Assembly: GCA_023229685.1 (NCBI GenBank) | Contig: JALNYT010000001.1 | Coordinates: forward strand, 558,001-622,000 | From: Sulfuritalea sp. | Lineage (GTDB): Bacteria > Pseudomonadota > Gammaproteobacteria > Burkholderiales > Rhodocyclaceae | DNA: 64,000 bases | Direction of reading: 5' to 3' | In this document: positions 18,467-28,100 of the stretch, one piece after another | Numbering within the stretch: the stretch's first letter is position 1 | Layout of the letters: each line of letters begins with the position of its first letter | Translations under genes and position numbers: made by a program | Notes under the pieces: generated by a model | What the model was told of the DNA's origin: nothing | What the model saw: only the letters and a program-made list of their open reading frames with translations | Databases searched by the model: none

Positions 18467-19342
18467 CTACTCCGGCGTGCTCATCTTTTCCAGCAGCATC
18501 AACGCCGAGATTGAATCGTTCTCGCCCATGCCGCTGCCGACAATGGCGTTGAACACCTGCGCCGTGGCTGCCGCGGATGGCAGCATGAGGCCCAGGCGAT
18601 GCGCCTCTTCCATGACGATGCGCAAGTCCTTCTGGTGCATCCAGGCCTTGAAGCCGGGTTTGAAGTTGCGGTCGAGCATGCGCTGGCCGTGGTTTTCGAG
18701 AATTTTCGAATAGGCGAAACCACCCAGCAGCGCCTCGCGCACCTTGGCCGGATCGACGCCGCTTTTCGCCGCGAAGTTGAAGGCTTCGGCCACCGCCAGG
18801 ACGCCGACGCCGGTCAGAATCTGGTTGCAGGCCTTGGCCACCTGGCCGGCCCCCGAATCGCCGATCAGCGTCACCGACTTGCCCATCTTTTCCAGCAGCG
18901 GCTTGACCTTCTCGAAGGCCGCTGCCTTGCCGCCGGCCATGACGGTCAGCGCAGCGTTGATCGCGCCGGTTTCGCCGCCGGATACCGGCGCATCGACAAA
19001 CTCGATGCCCTTCTCCCCAAGGCGCTGGCCTATGGTGCGCGCCGCATTCGGATTGATGGTCGACATGTCGACCACGATCAAGCCCGGCTTGCCGCCGGCG
19101 GCGAGACCCTCGGCGCCGAGGCACACAGCCTCCACGTCAGGCGCATCGGCGACCATCACGATCACCACTTCGGCCTGCGCCGCGACTTCTGCGGGCGAGG
19201 CATGGGTCTTCGCATTCACCTTGGCAAAAGGCGCCAGCGACTCCGTCCGGCGCGCCCACAGATGTAGCTCGTGGCCGGCCTTTTCCAGATGCAGGGCCAT
19301 GGGACGGCCCATGAGGCCAAGACCGATAAATCCGACTTTCAT
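18467..19342 (-). CDS. Beta-hydroxyacid dehydrogenase, NAD(P)-dependent (first of a tandem pair; GlxR/GarR-like)
   Basis: A 291-residue paralogue of the next gene, with GFIGLGLMGRPMALHL at the N-terminus, DAPVSGGETGA and GAGQVAKACNQI containing the catalytic lysine. It most resembles 2-hydroxy-3-oxopropionate (tartronate semialdehyde) reductases. The ATG at 19342 follows a strong AAGGAGG site. The two copies are closely spaced and differ enough to suggest an old duplication with different substrates. The upstream neighbour is a DUF4202 gene. Confidence 0.85.
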   Translation of the reverse strand: MKVGFIGLGLMGRPMALHLEKAGHELHLWARRTESLAPFAKVNAKTHASPAEVAAQAEVVIVMVADAPDVEAVCLGAEGLAAGGKPGLIVVDMSTINPNAARTIGQRLGEKGIEFVDAPVSGGETGAINAALTVMAGGKAAAFEKVKPLLEKMGKSVTLIGDSGAGQVAKACNQILTGVGVLAVAEAFNFAAKSGVDPAKVREALLGGFAYSKILENHGQRMLDRNFKPGFKAWMHQKDLRIVMEEAHRLGLMLPSAAATAQVFNAIVGSGMGENDSISALMLLEKMSTPE

Positions 19343-19382
19343 GATGTTGCCTCCTTCAGTTAGATGGCAGTCCCAGGCATCC

Positions 19383-19979
19383 TCAGGCGCCAATGGCCTT
19401 GAGGATCAGGGGCAGCAGGGGCTCCGGCAGCTTCAGGCCGCCACCGGTGGCAAAGGCGTGGGCGCGATCCGACATCTTTCGCCATGTCTTGCGGATGATG
19501 TCCAGCCACTTCTGTTCGTCGTAGTCGGGCTTGCTGCCGGCGAAACCCAGCATGTAGTGCTCGATGAAGACCAGGTCGGTAACGTCTTCCAGCAGCTGGG
19601 TTTCGGGATTGACCTTGAGCCCGCGCTTGCTCACCGCCGCCTGCACGCGCTCGATCACGGCATCGTCGTAACCGGCCTGCCGCATCAGGGCGCCCGCCGT
19701 TTCGGCGTGGAACTTGTACAGCCCCGTGCGCCACGCGTAGTAGCCTTCCTTGGTCATCGGGTAGCTGCTGCGCGGCACGGTCCAGCGCCGGATATGCTGG
19801 GCGCGAACGGCGAGTTGCACCGCCTCGGAGGCGTCGGGGGCAAAACGGCCAAGCATCTCCGACATCCGCTTCGCATACAACAGTTCCTTCGGCTGGCCCT
19901 CGTCCTGGTTGGGGTCTTCGGCATTGGCGGCGTCAAACAGCGCTATGGCGCGCTCGAATCGTTCCTGCTGATCGCTCAT
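19383..19979 (-). CDS. DUF4202 family protein
   Basis: Conserved protein of about 198 residues with no assigned function. The family pattern is clear: AIALFDAANAEDPN at the start, YAKRMSEMLGRFAPDASEA, QHIRRWTVPRSSYPMTKEGYYAWR and LEDVTDLVFIEHY. His and Asp residues spaced along helices, as in QHIRRW and KFHAETAG, recall an HD-like metal site, but that is my reading and not established. Start 19979 (MSDQQERF) is preferred to 19994 because it follows a GGGAAG ribosome site. No signal peptide or membrane span is present. Confidence 0.75.
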   Translation of the reverse strand: MSDQQERFERAIALFDAANAEDPNQDEGQPKELLYAKRMSEMLGRFAPDASEAVQLAVRAQHIRRWTVPRSSYPMTKEGYYAWRTGLYKFHAETAGALMRQAGYDDAVIERVQAAVSKRGLKVNPETQLLEDVTDLVFIEHYMLGFAGSKPDYDEQKWLDIIRKTWRKMSDRAHAFATGGGLKLPEPLLPLILKAIGA

Positions 19980-20077
19980 GGCATGGCTTCCCATCGGCTA
20001 AGTCGTGCGCGCCGGCGGTACCGAAACCGGCGTCGCCCGCAATACATTGAAAGCAGCATCTTAGCCGAGAAGGAAGT

Positions 20078-20086
20078 TGCTAAAAT
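20078..20086 (+). promoter_or_regulatory. Extended -10 promoter of the diguanylate cyclase gene
   Basis: TGC-TAAAAT, start point near 20093 and a leader of about 57 nt. No clear -35 box. Confidence 0.4.
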
Positions 20087-20149
20087 GCCGGCGCAGTCAA
20101 AGTGGCCCGGGGAACCGCGATGAGAGCCAAATAGTGAGGACAGCCGGCA

Positions 20150-21115
20150 ATGAGCAGTGAAATGGACCTCGGCCAAGGTTTCGCGGTCAACCTGATGCAG
20201 CATCTGGTGGTGCCCACCTTCGTGCTCGATGCCAAGTGCAATGTGCTGATCTGGAACAAGGCCTGCGAACGGCTGACCGGTGTCACGGCGGCCGAACTGA
20301 TTGGCACCCGGGAGCACTGGCGCGCCTTCTACGAGTCGCCGCGGCCCTGCCTCGCCGATCTGGTCGCGCTAGGCCGCACGGAAGAGGTCAAGGAGTTCTA
20401 TGCCGTTCACGAAGGCCATGCAGACACGGCCTTCGGCGTGCACGCCGAGAACTGGTGCGTCATGCCCCGCCTCGGTACCAAACTCTATCTCGCCATCGAC
20501 GCCGGTCCCATCTATGACGAGGATGGACGTCTGCTGGCCGTGGTCGAAACCCTGCGCGACATGACCGACCAAAGGACGGCGCAGACCGCGCTCGAGCAGT
20601 TGGCCGCCCGCGACGGCCTGACCGGAATCGCCAACCGCCGCAGCTTCGACGAAAGACTGAACAACGAGTGGAAGAGCGAGCGTCGCGATTCGCGCACCCT
20701 GTCGCTGCTCATGATCGACGTCGATCACTTCAAGAGCTACAACGATACCTACGGGCATCAGGCGGGCGACAACTGCTTGCAGCGGATTGCCAGGGTGCTC
20801 GAGCAGGTGGTGTATCGCCCGGGCGACCTGGTCGCCCGCTACGGCGGCGAAGAGTTCGCCATGATCCTGACCGCGACCGACGCGGAAGGAGCAACTATCG
20901 TGGCCAAGCGCATTATCGATCACATCGCCGGACTGGCCATACCCCACAGCGGCAGCGAAGCCGGCCACGTCACGCTGAGCATCGGCATCGCCACCCTGCT
21001 GCCGAAACCCGACCTGCCACCGGAAGCCCTGATCTCCGCTGCGGACGGCGCGCTGTACCGGGCCAAGCATGCCGGACGCAACCGCTTTGTGCTGGACCCG
21101 GCGGCGGAAGCCTAG
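20150..21115 (+). CDS. PAS-GGDEF diguanylate cyclase
   Basis: A 321-residue soluble protein with a PAS domain (about 18-140; HLVVPTFVLDAKCNVLIWNKACERLTG) and a GGDEF domain (about 155-315). The active site is GGEEF in ARYGGEEFAMIL and the inhibitory RxxD site is RPGD five residues before it. Should synthesise c-di-GMP with product inhibition. It converges on argJ and the two stop codons share one CTAG. Confidence 0.93.
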   Translation: MSSEMDLGQGFAVNLMQHLVVPTFVLDAKCNVLIWNKACERLTGVTAAELIGTREHWRAFYESPRPCLADLVALGRTEEVKEFYAVHEGHADTAFGVHAENWCVMPRLGTKLYLAIDAGPIYDEDGRLLAVVETLRDMTDQRTAQTALEQLAARDGLTGIANRRSFDERLNNEWKSERRDSRTLSLLMIDVDHFKSYNDTYGHQAGDNCLQRIARVLEQVVYRPGDLVARYGGEEFAMILTATDAEGATIVAKRIIDHIAGLAIPHSGSEAGHVTLSIGIATLLPKPDLPPEALISAADGALYRAKHAGRNRFVLDPAAEA

Positions 21116-22350
21116 GACCGGTAGTCGGCGTTGATCCTGACGTAGTCGTAGGAAAGATCGCAGGTCCACACGGTGGCTTCTGCGGCGCCGCGACCGAGAT
21201 CGACGCGCACCGAAATCTCCGCGGCCTGCATGATGCGGGCGCCGTCATCTTCACGATAGCTATCGGCCCGACCGCCGTTTTCCGAAACCAGCACCTCCTC
21301 GCCACCACTGCCGAGCCAGACGCGCACGCCGGCCGCATCGAGATCGGCAATCCCGGCGTAGCCGATGGCCGCAAGAATGCGGCCGAGATTCGGATCGGAA
21401 GCGAAGAACGCGGTCTTTACCAGCGGCGAGTGGCCGATGGCATAGGCCACCAGACGGCATTCCGCCACCGTGCCACCACCGCCGACTGTCACGGTGATGA
21501 ACTTGGTCGCCCCCTCGCCGTCGCGCACAATGGCTTGCGCCAGTTCCCGCGCCACACCGATCACCGCTTCGCGCACCAGCGGCCAGTGGGGCGATGATTC
21601 GCTGTCGATCACGCAGCCTGACGCGCCGGTGGCGATCACGACAAAGGAGTCGTTGGTCGACGTGTCGCCATCCACGGTGATGCAGTTGAACGAGGCATCG
21701 GCGGCGCTTTTCGCCAGCTTCTGCAACAAGGCCGGAGCAATGCCGGCATCGGTGGCGACAAAGCCAAGCATGGTCGCCATGTTGGGGCGGATCATGCCGG
21801 CGCCCTTGCTGATGCCGGTAATCGAAAACTGAAAGTCGGCGCTGACGACACGGCGACTGGCGGCCTTGGCCACCGTATCGGTGGTCATGATGGCGTGCGC
21901 CGCGGCATGCCAGTGGTCGGCCGCAAGATCGGCCTGCGCCGCCGGCAGGCCGGCGATCAGGCGCTCCACCGGCAGGTGTTCGAGGATCACCCCGGTCGAA
22001 AACGGCAGCACTTCATCCGCCGCGCAACCCAACAGCCGCGCCACCGCATCACAGGTGTCACGCGCGGCCTGCATGCCCTGCTCGCCGGTGGCGGCGTTGG
22101 CAATTCCGGTGTTGATCACCAGCGCTCGAATACTGGCGTCGCTCGCCAGATGCTCGCGGCAGACGGTGACCGGCGCCGCGCAGCAGCGATTCTGGGTGAA
22201 CACACCGGCGGCGCGGCTGCCGGGCGCGAACTCAATCAGCGTCAGGTCGCGTCGATCCTTCTTGCGAATCCCCGCTTCCGCCGTGCCGAGACGCACACCG
22301 GCAACGGGAAATAGGGCTTCAGGGGCGGGGGTGGCGTAATTGACGGGCAT
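21112..22350 (-). CDS. argJ: Bifunctional ornithine acetyltransferase / N-acetylglutamate synthase ArgJ
   Basis: Arginine biosynthesis: transfers acetyl from N-acetylornithine to glutamate and, in bifunctional forms, also makes N-acetylglutamate from acetyl-CoA. The 412-residue precursor self-cleaves before the nucleophile Thr in PNMATMLGF, which is present. Other family blocks such as STGVILEHLP and DGDTSTNDSF are intact. It follows glnE by about 20 bases on the same strand and is probably co-transcribed with it. Confidence 0.95.
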   Translation of the reverse strand: MPVNYATPAPEALFPVAGVRLGTAEAGIRKKDRRDLTLIEFAPGSRAAGVFTQNRCCAAPVTVCREHLASDASIRALVINTGIANAATGEQGMQAARDTCDAVARLLGCAADEVLPFSTGVILEHLPVERLIAGLPAAQADLAADHWHAAAHAIMTTDTVAKAASRRVVSADFQFSITGISKGAGMIRPNMATMLGFVATDAGIAPALLQKLAKSAADASFNCITVDGDTSTNDSFVVIATGASGCVIDSESSPHWPLVREAVIGVARELAQAIVRDGEGATKFITVTVGGGGTVAECRLVAYAIGHSPLVKTAFFASDPNLGRILAAIGYAGIADLDAAGVRVWLGSGGEEVLVSENGGRADSYREDDGARIMQAAEISVRVDLGRGAAEATVWTCDLSYDYVRINADYRS

Positions 22351-22370
22351 GAATCACTCCGGGAATGCGG

Positions 22371-25064
22371 TTAAGGTTCAAATACGACACGCCACAACTC
22401 GCGCACCGCGTCCACTCGCTGCTGCACCAGTTCGGGAGCGACTCGCGGCCGGGCGCCGTTGAGGCGTAGCGCATGCTGCATGCGGCGGTAGTCGCGATAC
22501 GCATTGCGTACTTCGTCGGCGAGATCCGGCGGAATCAAGCCAAGGCCGGCGGCGATCTTCAGCAGCGCGATGTTGCCCAGGTTGCCGGTGAGTTCTGCGT
22601 GCTGATGTGAATAGCCGAGCACCAGATACTGGACGATGAACTCGACATCGACCAGCCCGCCGGGATCGTGCTTGAGATCGAAAACGCGTTCGCGCTGGTC
22701 GCCTTTGGTGCCGTGGGCCTCTAGCATCTTCTGCCGCATGGCCAGCACCTCCTCGCGCAGCTTGGCGAGATCGCGCTGCTGCCTCAGCACCTCGCAGCGA
22801 ATGCGTTCGAAAGCATCGCCCACGGCGCGGTCGCCGGCCGAGAAGCGGGCGCGGGTCAAGGCCTGGTGTTCCCAGACCCAGGCCGATTCGAGCTGATACT
22901 TGCGGAAGGCCTCGATGGAACTCACCACCAGGCCGGAGTCGCCATTGGGCCGCAGCCGCAGGTCGGTCTCGAACAACTGTCCGGATGAGGTCTGCAGCGA
23001 AAGCCAGGTATTGAGCCGGGTCCCGAGTCGCGCGTAGTTTTCACCCGCCTCGGGCGCCGGATCATCAAAAAGAAACACCAGATCGAGATCGGAGACGTAG
23101 CCCAGTTCCTTGCCGCCCAGCTTGCCGTAGCTGATGACGGCAAACTTGGGCGTCTCGATGTGACGTTTCGGCATCTTCTTCCATGCCCCGCTGATCGCCG
23201 CATCGAGCAGGCTGTCCGCGAGTTCCGAGAGGTGATCGGCCAACTTTTCCACGGTCAGCAAGCCGGCGATGTCCTGCGTCAGCAAGCGGAAAACCTGGGC
23301 GTGATGCACTTCGCGCAGGGTGTCCATCTGTTGCTCGGTATCGGGCTCGAGTTCCTCCAGTCGTGCCGACAATTGAGCGCGAAAGGCCGGCCAGTCGGGC
23401 ACCGCGTCCAGCAGACGCGGATCGAGCAGTTCGTCGAGCAGAATCGGATGGCGTTGCAGGTAGCCTGCGGCCCAGCTCGAACTGCTGACTAGGTGCGCGA
23501 CCTTCTGCAGGGCCTGCGGATACTGCTGCAGCAAAGCCAGATAGGCCGCGCGCCGTGAAATGGACTCGAGCAAGTCGACACCGCGCGAGAGCGTTTCATC
23601 CGGGTTCGGCAGAGCGGCCGCCGCCTCGATCAGACGCGGCACGAGGACGTCGAAACGGCTGCGGATGTCCTGCGACATTTGCTGGTACAGAGGCCCCGAG
23701 CGCAGCGCCGCCATGCGTTGCGCGGCAGCCGGCGGATTACGGTAACCCAGACGCTCGAAGCTTTCTTCCTGCGCCTCGCCGCCGGCATCATGCCAAAGTC
23801 CGGCGAGGGCATGCTGGCCACGATTCGGGTCGGCAAACACCTGCTCGAAGTGGCGTGAGACCGCAGCACGATGATCATCGAGTTCTTCGAGCAGGGCCTC
23901 GAAGCTGGCAAAACCCATCGCCTTGGTCACGCATTGACGATCCTCGGCGGTCTTTGGCAGGCTGTGCGTCTGGGCGTCGTCGAGATATTGCAGGCGATGT
24001 TCGAGGCGGCGCAAGAAATTGTAGGCAGACGCAAGTTCGACGGCGGCATCGAGAGTCAGAATGCCGCGCTCCGCCAGCAGCTTCAGCACGCTCTGCGTCG
24101 GCTTGATCTGCAAGGGCGTATCGCGCCCGCCGCGAATCAGCTGGAACACCTGGGCAATGAATTCGATTTCGCGAATGCCGCCAGGGCCGAGCTTGACGTT
24201 GTCGGCCATGTCCTTCTTGGCCACCTCGCGACGAATCTGTGCGTGCAGATCGCGCATCGCATTGATGGCGCCGAAATCGAAATACTTGCGAAAGACAAAG
24301 GGCCGCCGGACAGCCTCCAGCTCGTCATGACATTCTCCCGTCAGGGGTCGCGCCTTGATCCAGGCATAGCGTTCCCATTCGCGGCCCTGGGTGATCAGAT
24401 AGTTCTCCAGCATGTCGAAGGAACACGCCAGCGGCCCGGATTCGCCGTCGGGCCGCAAACGCATGTCGACGCGAAACACCTGGCCGTCTTCAGTCGCCTC
24501 GGAAATGGCGTTGATCAGGCTGCGGCCAAGACGGGTGAAGAATTCGAAGTTGGAAATCGACCGTGCCCCGTCTGTCGCACCATCCTCCGGATAAACGAAA
24601 ATCAGATCGATGTCGGAAGACACGTTCAGCTCGCGCCCACCGAGCTTACCCATGCCGATCACGATCAGTTGCTGGGCACGACCCGGCGCCGCATTCTCCT
24701 CGCTCCCTTGAGCGCCGCCACGCGGCGTGCCGTAGCGTTCCACCAGACCGGAAGCAAGCACTTCCACCGCCTTCCTCACGGCCAACTCGGCGATCAGGGT
24801 CATGCATTCCATCACTTCGGACAGCGGCGCCAGGCCTGCCAGATCGCGTGCCGCGATGCGGGCGTAGGCGCGCTGCTTGAGCTGCCGCAACACCGGCTTG
24901 AGACTGGCTTCGGTAACCGGTTGGGCAGCGAGCCACAGGGACAACTCATTTGCGCTGACCGGCTGATCCAGAGCGGACTCGACTTCAGCCGCCAGCGCCG
25001 GCTTGGCAGCCAGCAAACGCCCGAGGTAATGGGATGTTTCTACGATATCGGCGAGGGAGGGCAT
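22371..25064 (-). CDS. glnE: Glutamine synthetase adenylyltransferase / adenylyl-removing enzyme GlnE
   Basis: Controls glutamine synthetase by adding and removing AMP on a tyrosine in response to PII and glutamine. The 897-residue protein has the two nucleotidyltransferase domains, each with its GxxDxD-like site. The N-terminal adenylyl-removing half carries KLGGRELNVSSDIDLIF and the C-terminal transferase half KLGGKELGYVSDLDLVF, with GGIREIEFIAQVFQLIRGG and GGLVDVEFIVQYLVLG as the paired downstream motifs. Both active sites look intact. Confidence 0.96.
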   Translation of the reverse strand: MPSLADIVETSHYLGRLLAAKPALAAEVESALDQPVSANELSLWLAAQPVTEASLKPVLRQLKQRAYARIAARDLAGLAPLSEVMECMTLIAELAVRKAVEVLASGLVERYGTPRGGAQGSEENAAPGRAQQLIVIGMGKLGGRELNVSSDIDLIFVYPEDGATDGARSISNFEFFTRLGRSLINAISEATEDGQVFRVDMRLRPDGESGPLACSFDMLENYLITQGREWERYAWIKARPLTGECHDELEAVRRPFVFRKYFDFGAINAMRDLHAQIRREVAKKDMADNVKLGPGGIREIEFIAQVFQLIRGGRDTPLQIKPTQSVLKLLAERGILTLDAAVELASAYNFLRRLEHRLQYLDDAQTHSLPKTAEDRQCVTKAMGFASFEALLEELDDHRAAVSRHFEQVFADPNRGQHALAGLWHDAGGEAQEESFERLGYRNPPAAAQRMAALRSGPLYQQMSQDIRSRFDVLVPRLIEAAAALPNPDETLSRGVDLLESISRRAAYLALLQQYPQALQKVAHLVSSSSWAAGYLQRHPILLDELLDPRLLDAVPDWPAFRAQLSARLEELEPDTEQQMDTLREVHHAQVFRLLTQDIAGLLTVEKLADHLSELADSLLDAAISGAWKKMPKRHIETPKFAVISYGKLGGKELGYVSDLDLVFLFDDPAPEAGENYARLGTRLNTWLSLQTSSGQLFETDLRLRPNGDSGLVVSSIEAFRKYQLESAWVWEHQALTRARFSAGDRAVGDAFERIRCEVLRQQRDLAKLREEVLAMRQKMLEAHGTKGDQRERVFDLKHDPGGLVDVEFIVQYLVLGYSHQHAELTGNLGNIALLKIAAGLGLIPPDLADEVRNAYRDYRRMQHALRLNGARPRVAPELVQQRVDAVRELWRVVFEP

Positions 25065-25068
25065 CGGT

Positions 25069-25074
25069 TAGAAT
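25069..25074 (+). promoter_or_regulatory. -10 element of the yhdP-like gene
   Basis: TAGAAT in GGTTAGAATTTGCA, the same -10 plus downstream context seen before glnS and, in minus orientation, before lpxC. No -35 box is evident. Confidence 0.35.
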
Positions 25075-25178
25075 TTGCACGTTCAGCGCTGTGATCGCCC
25101 ATTTTAACTTGGGCCAAGGCGCACCTCCGAAGAGACTCTACGTCCATCATTTCCCAACTGCTTTCCCGTCTGCGCCAG

Positions 25179-28100
25179 TTGCCCCGAGCCTACCCCCGGC
25201 TCGGAGTTCTGCTGCGCGTGCTGCTCTGGGCCGCGACACTGGGCTACTTTGTCTTCGCCCTGCTGCTGCTGGCCTTGCGCTACGCGATCCTGCCGCAGAT
25301 TGAAAGTTACCGGGGCGATGTCGAGCAAATGATCAGCTCGGCCATCAATCGACCGGTCGGCATTCGCAAGATCGAGGCGCATTGGGCCGGACTGCGTCCC
25401 GCGCTGTACCTGGAAGGCTTCGATATTCGCGACACGCAGGGGCGGCCCGCACTGGGTTTCGATCAGGTCGAAGCCGAACTGGCCTGGAGCTCGCTGTGGC
25501 ATTTCCAGCTGCGTCTGGCGCGCCTGGAGTTGAACGCCCCGACGCTACTGCTGCGCCGCGACCGCCAAGGCCGCTTCTTCGCAGCCAGCCTCGAAGTCAC
25601 CCCCCAGCCGGGCGACCAGGCCGACTTTACCGACTGGTTGCTGGCACAGGATCGCATCATCATCCGCGATGCCAGCATCGCCTGGCAGGATGAGTTGCGC
25701 GGCGCACCGCCACTGGAATTGAAACACCTGAACTTTCAGCTCGACAACAGCAGCAGCCATCGCTTTGGCTTGACCGCCGAACCTCCACCGCAGTTGGCGG
25801 CGCGGATCGACATCCGCGGCGATTTCAAGGGGCGCGACCTCGACCAGCTCGAGGCCTGGAAGGGCGACATCTACGCCGAACTGGACTATGCCGACCTCGC
25901 CGTTTGGCGCACCTGGGTCGATTATCCGGTGGCCTTGCCGCAAGGCAGCGGCGCCCTGAGGCTATGGCTGGGGCTTGCCAACAAGCAATTGATCTCGGCC
26001 ACCGCCGATGTCCGGCTGGCCGACGTTCGCCTGCAGCTGCGCCCCGATCTGCCTGAACTGGATCTGATCCAGCTTGAAGGGCGGCTGGCTGGACGCCGCC
26101 TTGACGGCGGCTTTGAAGCCGAACTGAAGCATCTGACACTGGCAACCCGCGATGGTCTTTCACTGCAGCCGACAGACCTCAGACTGGTCTGGCAAGGCGC
26201 CGCCGCCAACCGCCTGCCACAGGGCTCGGCGAATGCCAACGGCCTCGATCTCGACGCCCTGGCTCGTCTCGCCGCCTACTTGCCGCTGGACGACGCGCTA
26301 CGCGCCCGCCTGGCTCGCCATGCACCGCGCGGCCGCGTTTTCGACCTGAAACTGGACTGGAGAGGCCCGCTTGAAACTCCCGAAAACTCCGGGACACCGC
26401 AAACATGGAGCATCAAGAGCCGCTTCGAAGGCCTCGGGCTCACTGCCTTGGGACCCGTGCCGGGTATTTCCGGCGTCAATGGCCGCATCGAGGGCAGCGA
26501 AGCAAGCGGCAACCTGCAATTCGACGGCCAGCGGGCCGCTTTCGTGTTGCCAACGGTATTCGCCGAGCCGAAGTTGGAACTGGAAGCCTTCGCCGCCAAC
26601 CTCGACTGGAAATCCGCCGCCGACGGTTTGCGCGTGAATCTGCGTAAGGCCTCGTTCCAGAATAAGGATGCAGCGGGCGAAGCCAGCGGCAACTGGCATG
26701 CGCTGAGCGAGGGGCCGGGCGAACTCGAAATCGACGCCCGTCTCACGCGTGGCAGCGGCGACAGCGTCTGGCGCTACATGCCCCTGGCCGTCGGCAAGAA
26801 CGTGCGCGACTGGCTGCGCGTGGCCATCATTGGCGGCAAGGCCAGCGACACCACGCTGAAGCTGCGCGGCGACTTGCGCCAGTTTCCCTTCCGCGGCGGC
26901 AAGGGCGGTCTGTTCGAGGTTCGCGGCAAGTTCCGCGAGGCCAGCCTGAAGTACGCCGGCAACTGGCCGGAGATCAACGATATCGAGGGCGAATTGCTGT
27001 TCGATGGCGCGCACATGCTGATCACCGGCAAGAGCGGCAGGATTTTCGGCGTCGGCCTGCGCGAGGTACGTGCCGAGATTGCCGATATCGAGCAGGCAGA
27101 GGAACTGCTCATCGTGACTGGCAAAGCCGCCGGACCGACAGCGGATTTTCTGCGCTTCATCGAGGCCAGTCCGGTTGGCGCGCGCATCGATCATTTCACC
27201 GAGGAGATGAAGGCCGAAGGCAACGGCGAACTCGATCTCAAGCTCAAGCTGCCGTTGCGGCAACTGCCCAATTCCGGCGTCGACGGCAGCTACCGCTTCG
27301 ACGGCAACCGTCTGACGGTCGACGATGATCTGCCGCCGCTGGCCGAGGTGCGCGGGGCCCTGCACTTTTCGGCCGATCATCTGGAGGCGCGCGGCATTCG
27401 CGGCACGCTGCTGGGCTCGCCGCTGACGGCCGACGTGAAGACGGCGGGTGACGGCAGCGTCCAGGTCAATGCCGCCGGCGAAATCAACATTGCAGCACTG
27501 CGGCGTCAGTTCCCGTACCCCGTGTTCGATCATCTGGCGGGTGGCGCGAAATGGACCGGTGACATGCGGGTAAGGAAAAAGTCTGCGGAAGTGAAGCTGA
27601 CGTCAAATCTGATCGGACTTTCATCGAGTCTGCCGGAGCCCTTCAACAAGCCGGCCACGGATGCGCTGGCCTTCAGCTTCGAACGCAAGCCGGCGCCCGA
27701 AGCCGCCGCGCGCACTGGCGCCAAAAACGGCGCCGCCGCCGTAGCGCGAACGCCGTCCGCAAGGGATACCGCCCCCGCCTTGGCCGGAGGCATGACTCCT
27801 GGCGCGGCGCAGGACATGTTCGACATCAGCATCGGTCGCGTTTTGCGTTTACAGCTGGTGCGCCGTCACGACGCCAGCCCCCCGGTCATCACGCGCGGTC
27901 TGCTGACAGTGGGCGACGTCAGCGCCAGCATGCCGGAGCGCAGCCTGATGGTGGCCGTCAATCTGCCACGCATCAATACCGAATTCTGGCGCAGCCTGCG
28001 GGTAAAGCCAGACGAGGGCGGCGATCCAAAAGCATCGGTGCTGCCTCCCCTGCCGGCAGTCCAGTTCGAGGTGCGTACTGCCGATCTAACTCTGCTGGAC

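Noticed and set aside
18462..19124. Long N-terminal extension of the second dehydrogenase
   Set aside because: The upstream part of that open frame overlaps the paralogous gene out of frame and has no conserved sequence; the Rossmann motif begins at the GTG at 18461.
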